Below are positions 1 to 9,949 of a DNA stretch of 64,000 nt, one piece after another. The DNA is taken from contig CM069446.1 of NCBI GenBank assembly GCA_035610835.1, forward strand, positions 73,765,062 through 73,829,061, in the 5' to 3' direction. Source of the DNA: Ophiura sarsii (taxonomy: Eukaryota > Echinodermata > Ophiuroidea > Amphilepidida > Ophiuridae). Below the pieces are notes generated by a model, which had not been told where the DNA came from, searched no databases, and saw only the letters and a program-made list of their open reading frames with translations. The translations under genes and the position numbers were made by a program. Numbering within the stretch: position 1 is the first letter of the stretch; each line of letters opens with the position of its first letter.

Positions 1-1458
1 GTTAAAACAGAGGTTACTTCTTGCACCTGATGAGCCTGATTGAGGCTTACGTTGTGCCCCCCCGTTCCGAAACTGAGAACCCCCACCCCGTTGTGCACCA
101 GACATGCCAGAAGAGAGAACGTATATCGTCCATAACTCACCATCAATTATAGCCCATGACCTATTTGGCTGGCGCTGTTGGCGAAGCCTAAATTGTGAAT
201 CATATGTACGCCAGCCAAAACCTGGAAAACGTGCAGCAGTGCGAACAATGTTACCATATTTCAAAATTTCCTGTGCCCGAGAAGGATGGGCGCCCAGATA
301 CACAGATGAGAAAATCAAAAATGCATCTGTCCAACTGTGGATTGACGCTATCGCCCGTTTTGGTTTACTATTGTCCACCCACGTCATTTGCCCGCCCTGA
401 TCCACGGTGAAACACATCCCCCCATTTCCCATATCATTATTCATGTTATTACTATCAACTTTATCCACTAGGTTGCAGAATTCGACGTATTCGCCGTTGA
501 TTATTTTAGATACAATATTCAGAGGCAATTCAGCCCCTAACGGACTGCAAACAGAAATTAACGGATTGAGAGCAACATTTGTTGCCTGGAACATAGTAGA
601 CATTATGGGGCGGGAATTTACATAAAAGTTCTCACCACCTGCATTCTCGCCCGTCATATTTCCTGCCGTCCGTCCCGAAACTGACGCCGCTGCCAAAGGA
701 ACATAATTCTGTGACTCTGCCGCTGACGTCACGTTTCCACATCCGGGTGTCGCCACAGTCCGTCCCGGAAAAAATGGGTTTACAGCTCCGGGGGCAAAAC
801 TTGAAGAAACTCCACCGCTGCTAAGAGTAGAAACCACGGCTGACGGTGACACGAACGAATTCATATCTTGGGCACTTGAAACAGAAATGTTAGATGTGAC
901 CGCTGGTGGAAAAACCACGTTGGAGTTCATCAAACTGCCCACACTGCTGTTACTCGAAAATACGTTTCCCAAACCACCAAGAGGGGGAAAAGCAGAATCA
1001 CTACTCGGAAAAACACTTGAAGAACTCCCTACCACTGCTGCTGGAGCTGGAATTGAGTTCCAACTCGCAGGTTGGCCTGTCGTCACTACTTGCGCGTAGG
1101 AACGGGCTAAAACTGGTGGTACTGGTACTGGTTGTATCAACCCTGGTTGTTGGTGCACAGATACCGCTACTTGGCGTTGAGCTGGGCCTTGGTCGTTGTT
1201 AACAATAACATTACCGCCATTGACGCCACGTGATGCATTTGCCGCCTCACCGGCGATGGATCTTGGTGCCCGGTTCTGCAAAATGGGCTGTTGGCGTGGA
1301 TTTTGCAACACTCTGCTATTTCTGACATTACCGTTGCTCTGGTTGTCTACAGAGTGTATCAGCTGCTCCATTGCACGAGCTTGAGACCGGGTCTCTCGAC
1401 CCCTCGAAGAACTGCTTACAGTCGACGCCGCCCGACTACTTCTTCTTTGTTTAGGCAT
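1..1458 (-). CDS. DIRS-type retrotransposon gag-like protein, partial (C-terminus beyond window)
   Basis: On the minus strand an ATG at 1458 opens a frame that stays open for 486 codons to the window edge, so the C-terminus is missing. Residues 1 to about 370 are low-complexity (Ser, Gly, Asn, Gln, Pro, Val), as in retroelement gag heads. Residues about 375-442 form a compact block: SWTDAF, then ILKYGNIVRTAA, then WRTYDSQFRLRQQ and a closing ELW. From memory this resembles the conserved gag block of DIRS/Ngaro-type tyrosine-recombinase retrotransposons (W..AF, Y...IR..A, W..YD..FR, W..LW). The last visible residues (SNLCFN) look like the start of a Cys-rich knuckle. The role would be RNA packaging for the element. 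An unbroken frame suggests a young copy. The family call is by motif pattern only; that the frame is coding is more secure than the clade. Confidence 0.72.
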   Translation of the reverse strand, partial: MPKQRRSSRAASTVSSSSRGRETRSQARAMEQLIHSVDNQSNGNVRNSRVLQNPRQQPILQNRAPRSIAGEAANASRGVNGGNVIVNNDQGPAQRQVAVSVHQQPGLIQPVPVPPVLARSYAQVVTTGQPASWNSIPAPAAVVGSSSSVFPSSDSAFPPLGGLGNVFSSNSSVGSLMNSNVVFPPAVTSNISVSSAQDMNSFVSPSAVVSTLSSGGVSSSFAPGAVNPFFPGRTVATPGCGNVTSAAESQNYVPLAAASVSGRTAGNMTGENAGGENFYVNSRPIMSTMFQATNVALNPLISVCSPLGAELPLNIVSKIINGEYVEFCNLVDKVDSNNMNNDMGNGGMCFTVDQGGQMTWVDNSKPKRAIASIHSWTDAFLIFSSVYLGAHPSRAQEILKYGNIVRTAARFPGFGWRTYDSQFRLRQQRQPNRSWAIIDGELWTIYVLSSGMSGAQRGGGSQFRNGGAQRKPQSGSSGARSNLCFN

Positions 1459-2119
1459 TATCTTCGTTATAAATTAGAAGAATCTAACGCAGGTAAACAA
1501 CCGCAGAATTTGAATCAGGTTGAAGAAACTTGTAAAAACGGGTTGAAGAAAAACTCAGTCAAACGCCAGTAAAGAAAAATTTCTGAAGCTGAACATCAGA
1601 CACGACCTCTCGCATGCTTTAGCATGAACATAATGATACCAAAGGGGACGCCACGAGAAAGCCCGCGAAATATGAAAGGGAAGGAGTGGGTGTGGCAAAA
1701 CGCCAACCACGCATGCGTGAAACGCGTAAGCAAGGCCCTACAGGCCTGGCCGGGACAAACCATTCCTAAGGCGGGTGGTAAATTAAAATTTGCTCAATTG
1801 CATCTCGGAAATTTTTTAGTATAACGACCATTTGGGTTACATAATGACCTGTCCCACCAATCTTGGCACCGGTATTAGATGTAGCGTACATGTTAAACTG
1901 CCGAATTTGTCTGCCAACTGCCTACGATTTGACAAGATATGCAGGGCCTATAGACTACAACAGCGGGGACCAGGTAGGCTGCTTCGCCAAATATCCCACG
2001 CGATCAGTGGAACATTTTGTCGTTTTGAGATCCAAATTTAAAATGGGGGTTGGGAGTCGTCTCCGGATCAACGCAGAAATCCTGTTTAACGCTATATTGC
2101 CGCTATGACATGGCTTTCT
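1459..2119. other. Non-coding flank 5' of the DIRS-like gag
   Basis: This stretch lies upstream of the minus-strand gag start. It has no credible gene; its short plus-strand frames have no recognisable motif. It could hold the element's 5' terminal repeat and promoter, but the matching repeat would lie outside the window, so this cannot be confirmed. Confidence 0.4.
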
Positions 2120-2122
2120 TTA

Positions 2123-2464
2123 GGGACGTACCATTAGATACTCAGGGGGGAGGGGAATGGAAGATTTCTCATAACAAAAAAAACTTTGCCCACTATCCAG
2201 GAAAAACAACAACTTTGCCCACCAACCAGAAAAAGAAGAAAAAAAGTTGACCCACTGCTGAGTAAAAAAAAAATCTGAGTCACCCAACGCAATGTAAAGA
2301 AAAACATTAAAACCTAACAAAACCGTTGCCGCCTTTACCTAAAAGAAAAAACTTGCCGCCAAAGGGCGGCGAAAAAGAAAAAATGTTGCCGAAATAAATT
2401 TTAAAAAATCCGCCAGACCCCAACCCTAACTTCCATGCGCCCTGAAAATCAAATGGTGTGTCCC
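2123..2464. mobile_element. TTA-flanked TIR element A (Harbinger-like MITE)
   Basis: The element begins GGGACGTACCATT and ends with the inverted AATGGTGTGTCCC. It is flanked by TTA at 2120-2122 and 2465-2467. A 3-bp TTA duplication with GGG...CCC ends fits non-autonomous PIF/Harbinger elements. Its interior is largely the reverse complement of the neighbouring element B. It has no transposase. Confidence 0.7.
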
Positions 2465-2467
2465 TTA

Positions 2468-2786
2468 GGGACGTACCATTTGATTTTCAGTGGGGGGGGG
2501 GGGGGGGGGCATGGAAGTTGGGGTCGGGCGGAATGTGTGTTTTTTCGCCGCCAAAGGCGGCAATTTTTTGTTGTTTTGCAAAGTCGGTAAAGTTGTTTTT
2601 TTAAGGTTTTACTGTTTTTCTTACCATAGAGATGGGCGAGTCAGATTTTTTTTTTACTCAGCAACTTTTTTTCTTCTTCCTGGTTGGTGGGCAAAGTTGT
2701 TGTTTTTTCCTTGATAGTGGGCAAAGTTTTTTAAATTTTTTAAACTTCCATGCCCCCACCCCCCTGAGTATCTAATGGTGCGTCCC
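2468..2786. mobile_element. TTA-flanked TIR element B, head-to-head partner of A
   Basis: This element starts GGGACGTACCATT directly after the TTA that ends element A, and ends AATGGTGCGTCCC followed by TTA at 2787-2789. The order is therefore TTA-A-TTA-B-TTA. A and B are inverted relative to each other, so the pair forms a foldback of about 660 bp. It contains 18 consecutive Gs (2492-2509). The open frames inside are palindrome by-products. Confidence 0.7.
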
Positions 2787-2789
2787 TTA

Positions 2790-3186
2790 CCTTATATTAT
2801 TCCCTGCTGTTATTTTCAACGTCATAATCGTGATTAATTTGAGGATGGTCGAGCAAATGTGTCACACCCATTTCGGTATCAAATTACTCACATATGCAAA
2901 AGCAAGCGTAATTATAAGCAGATGGTTCTGAAACTTCAAAAGTCACAGGTTCGACCTCAAGGAGACTGCGATCTATAACCTTAAAGTCCATATTTATCTA
3001 AACTAGAAAAACACAATAGGAAATGATCAAAAAAGAACAGACCAGCCCTAAATCCTCTTATTCTATATAGCATTCTAGGACCGCATATAACAAATGCACT
3101 AACTAGGGGAAATCAGATCTCATCCAACCAGTAGGATAATGGACCAAATAGACAAGACACAATATGGGTGCCATCCAAACCCCAAC
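2790..3186. other. No recognisable feature
   Basis: Unique-looking AT-rich sequence. No gene, RNA gene or repeat was recognised. Confidence 0.4.
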
Positions 3187-3191
3187 ACACC

Positions 3192-3418
3192 TCTGCTTTA
3201 ATACTTTCCACGCGGCGATTGGTTTTACCAAATACAAAACAGGTTTTTCAGAAACTTTTCAAGGTCTATCTCAAGGATTACTGAACCAATACTAGGCATG
3301 TTTGTACTTATTTCAATGCATTTTTCATGGTGAATCCAAATATGATAATGACATTCAATACTTGTGACATATATGTAACATGTTGTGACATTTGGAATGT
3401 CGTCTACAGACGCCTGTC
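3192..3418. repeat. Dispersed repeat, copy 1 of 3
   Basis: Starts with TTTAATACTTTCCACG and continues through text (tctcaaggattactgaacc, gcatgtttgtacttatttc, catggtga) that recurs at 53735-53996 and, more diverged, at 33765-34060. The copy at 53.9 kb ends in CGTGGAAAGTATTAA, the reverse complement of this copy's start, so the family has terminal inverted repeats and is probably a MITE. Confidence 0.65.
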
Positions 3419-3419
3419 G

Positions 3420-3627
3420 AAGATTGAGATGTTCCCTTCTCTTTCAAGGTATGTTCAAACATGATTCAAATCAAGGTGTATGTTCTTACTCACAAAGGTT
3501 ACTTTGACTTAAAAGAGTAAGCAAGCGCTCCTTATCATGCCACGCTTCTAATTAAATTCGAAGATTGAGATGTTTCCGCGTCTTTCAAGGTATGTTCAAA
3601 CATGATTCATGTTCTTACTCACAAAGG
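3420..3627. repeat. Direct repeat pair
   Basis: A block of about 75 bp starting AGATTGAGATGTTCCC at about 3422 recurs as AGATTGAGATGTTTCC at about 3562. Both contain ttcaaggtatgttcaaac and end in ttcttactcacaaaggt. This is a local duplication of unknown origin. Confidence 0.7.
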
Positions 3628-3746
3628 TGGAGAATTCACAGACGCCGTTGGTGGCGTGTATGACATATCCAACATAGACAGACTGGGCACAACAGAGGTG
3701 CAGCAGGTACAATGTGTTATCGACGGCGTGCAAGAACTTATCAAAT

Positions 3747-3786
3747 TCTCGTTCCCAGATGCATTTTAATGCATCTGGGAACGAGA
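3747..3786. other. Perfect 19-bp-arm hairpin
   Basis: The arm TCTCGTTCCCAGATGCATT is followed by 2 nt and then its exact reverse complement. The stem has no mismatch. No function can be assigned; it is shorter and more perfect than a usual pre-miRNA. Confidence 0.85.
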
Positions 3787-3789
3787 GTG

Positions 3790-4754
3790 ACGTATTTGAA
3801 AATCGCTAGGAATCGATGTCAAAAGATGTGCTATTGTCCATCGCGCTCATCATGGATTCGAGTGTATGTGTAATAAAACACTGGTGAAATAAGTGTCTAT
3901 AAACTTCACAGCATTACATCTATCGCATCGGTGAATGTGTGTATTAAATTAATATGTTTCAAATATAAGAAGTATGTTAACTTTCACGCTTGCTTTTTTA
4001 TCAAACTACTTTTATGTATCCTGTTAGCTAGTATTAGATACTGTAGTTGCCGCAATAGACTATTAGACCATTCTGTTTCCGGGCTTATTAAACATGCTAG
4101 TCATACAGGTTTGTGCGAGACATACATAGATCAGCTCCACACAACATTACAATAGAGATAATCCGGGAGATAATCATCCCCTCTGTAGGATTTCTAAAGT
4201 CTATATCCTACGGCGACGTCAGATATTAAACGCTGAGAACTCTTTCTGAAACGCACTTGACATAAATTGACTATCTTAAAAACTACCTTTTTACCAATGA
4301 TCACTGGACGCATGTAAATGTTCGTAGGTCTTTAATGAAGACATTGGTTTCTATGCAACTCCCATTGAAGAAAGGGTGAATCTAACAATCATAAGACGGT
4401 CAAAATACGATACAAAGTGGTAGAAAAAACTATATCACAGCAGGTCTATCTGTCGTCCTAAATCTATCTTTCCGTGTCAATAAACGAATCCTCGGTTCCT
4501 CCCATCTGATGGAAACTAATGGAGGGCGCTAGACAGACTCACCACAAACAAACTTTCTATAATAGGGTGGGGGACACAGGAACCAACATTCCGGCCCCTT
4601 AATTGCTCTATGTTTAAACATGCAATTACCTAAACATTTCAAAAACCCAAGAGAATGCAAACACGCAAGGAGCAATGACAACCACCTAAAGTGAAGTGTG
4701 CATGCATCAAGAGCTGTTCTAAAACTAAACATGTAATGTCACTAATCATAATAG
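3790..4754. other. No recognisable feature
   Basis: AT-rich intergenic DNA. The short frames here show no known motif. Confidence 0.4.
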
Positions 4755-4756
4755 TA

Positions 4757-5624
4757 CAGGGTGTCCCAAAAAAATGTTAACACTCCGGGCACATAAGATA
4801 TCTTAAAAGGACAGGAACACACGGGTCTAATCTTGATGTATTATGAAAGTAAATAAGCTTTCATTTGCTATTTGTTGCGTTCCAATTGGTTATTTAGAAC
4901 GGGAGATATGCTTCAGCAAACATGAGGAAGCAAAATCGGCTTGGTCCAATCCTCTCAGTATGAAAGTAAAGCTTTTAAAATGCACGAAGCAAGAAGCAAC
5001 ATGATTAAGTCTCACACACACATCAGTTAATCTCTTCTTTGTTCTTTTCAATACATTCTTTCGATTCTTTTCAAGCTTAAAAGACATAAATAAATATATT
5101 CCACATAAATTATAAAGGTATTTTGTCATGAGTTCAAGTTCTATACTCTTTTTCCATGTGCAAGGTAGTTTATTTAATTGGATGGACCATTTCAACAAAG
5201 AACATGAAATGTTTCAATTTCAATTTTAAAGACTGCTTTACTGACAGCTACCCATTGCAATATATATAATTTATGTGGAATATATTTATTTATGTATTTT
5301 AATCTTGTGAATCGAAAGAATGTGTTGAAAAGAACAAAGAAGAGATTAACTGACGTGTGTGTGTGAGTTAATCATGTTGCTTCTTGCTTCGTGCATTTTA
5401 AAAGCTTTACTTTCATACTGAGAGGATTGGACCAAGCCGATTTTGCTTCCTCATGTTTGCTGAAGCATATCTCCTGTTCTAAATAACCAATTGGAATGCA
5501 ATAAAATGCAAATGAAAGCTTATTTACTCAGCTTTCATAATACATCAAGATTAGACACGTGTGTTCCTGTCCTTCTAAGATATCTTATGTGCCCGGAGTG
5601 TTAACATTTTTTTGGGACACCCTG
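4757..5624. mobile_element. Mariner-type foldback element, 868 bp, TA target duplication
   Basis: The two ends are CAGGGTGTCCCAAAAAAATG and its inverted copy, flanked by TA at 4755-4756 and 5625-5626. CAGGGTGTCCC ends with TA duplications are typical of Tc1/mariner elements. Each arm runs about 360 bp (4757-5115 and 5265-5624) with high identity around a loop of about 150 bp. No transposase frame was found. The minus-strand frames inside are by-products. Confidence 0.85.
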
Positions 5625-5626
5625 TA

Positions 5627-6430
5627 TGTCCTGATAAATCAGGCAACAAGTTCACATAGTGATTTGGTATAGACTCTAAAATAATTAAGCATCAAAAAGG
5701 AAAGGGGGTAATGGGCACTGAATTTGGATGAAACAATTGACAGGGTAACAAAAAATCCCGAAAACTACCAAATCACATGGTGATACTAGATCACAACATA
5801 TCTATTGTTATATTTTAAAGTGCACAATGGAAAGTTGACAAATCCAAAAGTTCTATATATAATGAATCAGATGATTCAATGTGGCGATATGTCCCTTAGA
5901 TATGAAACATTGAAATGTCAAACTTTGACAAATCTCTCTTTAGAAGCTGTAAGGTCTATAACACTTACATGTATCATCAAAACAGAAATACTCCGTAGGG
6001 TGTGATTCGGTAAGCCTATGCTGAAAATCCCAACACTAAATCCCAACACTAAAGGACTGACTAAAATAAAACCAGTGCACTATGCACACAATTTTGGACT
6101 CCATGAATTTTGCATACAAAACATAACAAGGCTAAGTCACACTAAGAGCAAGAAGTAAATTGATATGCAATGTAAACATGCTGAAAAGCATATGAAAATG
6201 TGTAATACATGTATTGATATTATGAAATGTAAACATGATGAAACCATGTAAAATGAAAGTAACAAACAATAAAAGATTTTTAAAAAAATTAAAAAAAAGA
6301 GCAAGTAGTGAGAATCAACTTGCGCTCATTTTATCCTGTAGAATGAATTATACATTGGCTATCAGCATTATCAATGGTCAGAAAATTAGCAGGAAATTGT
6401 TTCCAAATGACAAACACATCTGAGTATTAA
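5627..6430. other. No clear gene upstream of a LINE tail
   Basis: AT-rich DNA. It may include decayed upstream LINE sequence, but no reverse-transcriptase motif was seen. Confidence 0.35.
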
Positions 6431-6431
6431 G

Positions 6432-6875
6432 TACACTCCAGGTATGGAAACATACTTGTTAGATAACATTGATTTGTATGGGGCTTGTCTGAAATTCAAG
6501 ATTCGTTCAAATACACTACCATTGGAGTACAAAGTGAGTAAATGGACCCCTGATAATGATGGCACCTGTCAATTATGTAACAATGGTATTGAGGATACAA
6601 AACACCTTCTTTTCACTTGCATGTCACTTAATGATATAAGAACTAATGAATACAATAGTCTAGAAAAGGCTCTAATTGACTTAAATGGTATTGATGTATG
6701 GGTGCTATTTATCTCTAGCGATCTTGATGTAAAATATAAATTAATGATAGGTAGTACATACACCACATTTTGTAATATAAGCAATGTTAATGACTTTTAT
6801 CATGTATTTGACAAATTTTGTAAGTCCTTCTCCAAGCGTGCATGGAAGACGAAATGCGCAAACAATGACGATTGA
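6432..6875 (+). pseudogene. LINE ORF2 C-terminal fragment with Cys-His knuckle
   Basis: A frame of about 143 residues contains CQLCNNGIEDTKHLLFTC, the CxxC...H....C zinc-binding pattern at the C-terminus of many CR1/Jockey-type LINE ORF2 proteins, preceded by KVSKWTPDNDGT. It lacks endonuclease and reverse transcriptase and is therefore a 5'-truncated copy. The stretch PGMETYLLDNIDLYG is echoed by PGMEHYLLDRTDFYNG at about 53214-53261, so this fragment and the LINE remnant at 52.6-53.3 kb belong to one family. Confidence 0.7.
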
Positions 6876-7018
6876 ATTATATTTGTTCATGTATAGTGCC
6901 ATTTTCCACGTGTGCCTGACATAATTTCAGATCAATTTAGTACGATTGACTTTGTGTCTGTATATAATATGTACATGTATATCTATCTCATGGTAAAACT
7001 TTGTAATTTGTGTATTAA

Positions 7019-7424
7019 AGGGACATTAAGTGGTGTTGAAAATTTAAAATGTTTAAATATTTACTTCAGAATTTAAGATGAACATTAAAAATTGCCATTA
7101 TTGTTGTTTCTACTAACAAAACACAGCAAAACGTGATTAAAACAATATCATCGCTATCTATTGACAACGCCCTCTATGCAAATATGGTTCGCGTTATGTA
7201 TCACGCGTACGTACTGCAGGGGGATACTGTTGGACGTAAAATGCTCGTTGCGGCTCTACGAGCATTTTTGAATCGACGTTTTCTTGTACAAAGAGGGCTG
7301 ATTTTTCTTAATCCTTACAGTTATAGGTGTAAGTTCATACATGTAATACAATTATAAAAATATAATAATCCCAGTTTTTATCATAATTGAGGGCGCAGCC
7401 TCCAACACATCTCTTAGTGCCCCT
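7019..7424. mobile_element. TTAA-flanked MITE (piggyBac-like)
   Basis: The ends are AGGGACATTAAGTGGTG and, inverted, AGGGGCACTAAGAGATG, flanked by TTAA at 7015-7018 and 7425-7428. A TTAA duplication is characteristic of piggyBac-type (also Kolobok-type) transposition. Interior blocks recur at 24642-24705 and 29865-30300. No transposase. Confidence 0.7.
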
Positions 7425-7428
7425 TTAA

Positions 7429-7736
7429 AAAATGGCGGTCGATCCTGTAATTCCAGGAGCGGAGTGCCCATCTCTCTTTCAAAGCGATAGGGCTAGACTC
7501 ACACCTTTTTATAATATTGCTGTGTGGGGCTCGCTACACCTCCTCCACCGCGAGTCTATTACCTTCCCAGCACTGAAGAATGCCGGTACCCATTTAAATA
7601 CACCTGGGTAGAGAGGAGTAATTGCGGTAAAGTGCCTTACTCAAGAGCACAACATGTTGACCACAGCGAGACTCGAACCCACAACCTTTAGATTAAGAGT
7701 TCGGTGCTCTACCTACTGCGCCACACATGCCCTTTA
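7429..7736 (-). mobile_element. tRNA-derived SINE
   Basis: Reading the minus strand from 7736, the head shows a polymerase III A box (TGGCGCAGTAGGTAGAGCA), a CTCTTAA anticodon-loop-like segment as in tRNA-Lys(CTT), and a B box (GGTTCGAGTC). A tail follows with 'gtgctcttgagtaaggcac', of the kind common in invertebrate SINEs. The 3' limit is unclear because it abuts the TTAA element. Confidence 0.72.
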
Positions 7737-8251
7737 ATTATGTATTAATCTTGTGATTTTCTGTATATGAACGCACCGTCGGGTAGACGGGTGCCGCTGT
7801 TTTAAAAGCGTATGTTCAAATAAATATATAAAATAAATCTGCTAGCTTTGTAAACAATAATTGTCAATATAAGTGCCTTAATAATAATAGCACTGGCAGA
7901 GGCTTACTGTCTGTAACATAATTATTAATGTTATTGTCTATTTTATCTTGCTTTGAATAAACATTAAAGTTCAGCTCTTTATCTAAGCTGTAGTGTTCTG
8001 TAGATTTTGTCCACAAACGATGTATGCCTGTAATGTATTTTGGGCATGCATCATTTCAATACAACATACTGATATGCAAGACCAAAAGAGTGCCTCGCCG
8101 GGCACAGAGAAACAAATTTGGCACTTTTGCAAACCTAATTCTGAAAATAGGCTAAAACCAATACAAGTACATTTCGAGCCCGTTCGAAGGTCCCGCTAGT
8201 CTTTATAATGATCAGTGAGGGACACAGCTATCTACATTTGGTAACGCAGGA

Positions 8252-8615
8252 AATTGCTGCAATAAACATGTCTGACTGCAGTAATGTTCTGTACCATGTT
8301 GTATAAAGCTGAAACCACTGCAATCAACATGTCTGACTGCAGTAATGTTCTGTACCATGTTGTATGAAGCTGAAACCTCTGCAATCAACATGTCTGACTG
8401 CAGTAATGTTCTGTACCATGTTGTATGAAGCTGAAACCTCTGCAATCAACATGTCTGACTGCAGTAATGTTCTGTACCATGTTGTATAAAGCTGAAACCA
8501 CTGCAATCAACATGTCTGACTGCAGTAATGTTCTGTACCCTGTTGTATAAAGCTGAAACCTCTGCAATCAACATCAACATGTCTGACTGCTGCAGTAATG
8601 TTCTGTACCATGTTG
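8252..8615. repeat. 61-bp satellite, about 6 units
   Basis: Six near-identical units contain CTGCAATCAACATGTCTGAC and gtaatgttctgtaccatg with a 61-bp period. The last unit has a small internal duplication (atcaacatcaac). It abuts the BEL/Pao remnant. The overlapping minus-strand frames are artefacts of the period. Confidence 0.93.
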
Positions 8616-8620
8616 AACCT

Positions 8621-8930
8621 TAAATAACATGATACTGTTGCAGTCTTATCAGCAACCAGCAGTGGTCTTCCTGCTCTAGCAACAAACACAGCTTTGCTAC
8701 CCGGTCTCACTAATGTAACGGATTTTGTCTTGATCTTGCGGACAAGGCCATTCTTGTCTGGATATGACTCTAGAACACGACCCAAGGGCCATGATTTGCG
8801 TGGTGATTGCCTGTCTATGATAAGCACCACATCTCAAGTCGTACATTCTTCTCTGGATACAACCATTTCTGCCGATTCTGCAGGTTCATCAGGTAGGCCT
8901 ACTATTTACTCCATCTTTTCCAGAATACCG
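8621..8930 (-). pseudogene. BEL/Pao pol C-terminus (DUF5641-like), frameshifted
   Basis: The minus strand encodes a block with DVVLIIDRQSPRKSWPLGRV and then KNGLVRKIKTKS, which matches the DUF5641 domain that follows integrase in BEL/Pao polyproteins (GDVVLI......WPLGRV...PG.DG.VR). Immediately upstream, NLQNRQKWLYPEKNVRLE is the usual preceding segment but lies in another frame. A single-base loss near 8828 therefore separates them. The rest of pol is absent. Downstream it runs into the 61-bp satellite. Confidence 0.75.
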
Positions 8931-8935
8931 TAAAA

Positions 8936-9374
8936 TATCAGCATATGGCACGTTATTATCTCTGATATACAGGGCGCCATCTCGCAATCAAAACGTCTTT
9001 TAAAAGTTTATTCTTAAAGGCACTTCTCAAATGTTTGCCCCGGGCAAAAGTCACATGACTCGCTACATACCCGAGATCCGCGTATACATCATATAAACCC
9101 CGATGCAATGTTGATAGCTCGCGTACCGAAAGATTGGCTACAAACAGTAAAATGTACGAACAAAATTCATGTCTAGAAATATTTCGAAAAGTCATTGTAT
9201 TCTCTTGAATAAAACCACAGTTATAATCTGAAACAACATTAAATCATTTATTGGGCGAGAACCCTATGTTAAATACATACAAAAATAGAAATATAAAGCA
9301 TTTTAACTTCCTATTTATAGGATAGTGTTCAACTGTCATTTGAATTTATGTCTGTCCTATTATCGTCATTCAGT
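8936..9374. other. No recognisable feature
   Basis: AT-rich DNA with no gene or repeat recognised. Confidence 0.35.
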
Positions 9375-9444
9375 GCTCCGTTAGCGCAATCGGTAGAGCA
9401 TCAGATTTATTTTGAATTTCTGGGTTCGAATCCCACAGAGAATG
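9375..9444 (+). other. Degenerate tRNA-like sequence
   Basis: GCTCCGTTAGCGCAATCGGT supplies an A box and D arm, and GGGTTCGAATCCC a B box and T loop. The acceptor stem has mismatches and the anticodon arm (around cagatttattttgaattt) does not fold cleanly. It is more likely a tRNA pseudogene or SINE head than a working tRNA. Confidence 0.5.
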
Positions 9445-9949
9445 TTTTGTTTTTCCCGTTACTATTACATTTAGTAAATGTAGAGATTATTTTAATATCG
9501 TTCAATCATAATATTATTTTGATCCCAGATACTTTTCATTTTATTTAATAGAATGATTTTCTTACAGATTCAATGAGGTGGTAATTTGAATGTACTAATG
9601 TATTATCACTACACGGGGGTGTGTCAAAAGAAGACCTCGGATCCTCTTTATACCACGGTTCACACAAATAATATCCTTAGAACCTACCACACAGTGACTA
9701 ATAATCAATGGATACTCAGACGGTCACAACAATCAGGATGTTATTTTGATCAAATTATATCATAGATTTATTAAATATTGAAAAAAGCAAACAAACAATT
9801 GTATACATATAACAAGTACTGCAGTACAAGAAAATATTAATGAACGCGAGCCGGCAATCGTAGTCGTGGGCAACCTGTGTTTCCCGTGAAATCAGGATAT
9901 CAAAATTTTTATTGTTTAGCTCACGGACCCCATTATTTACCTTGCTGTC
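9445..9949. other. No recognisable feature
   Basis: AT-rich sequence leading into the minisatellite. No gene was recognised. Confidence 0.35.

Noticed and set aside
4890..5198. 102-codon minus-strand frame
   Set aside because: It lies in the arm and loop of the mariner foldback and has no transposase motif.
8212..8615. Array of regular repeats that could suggest CRISPR
   Set aside because: The 61-bp units are contiguous with no unique spacers, and the DNA is animal; it is a satellite.
9375..9444. Functional tRNA gene
   Set aside because: The A and B boxes are present, but the acceptor and anticodon stems do not pair well.
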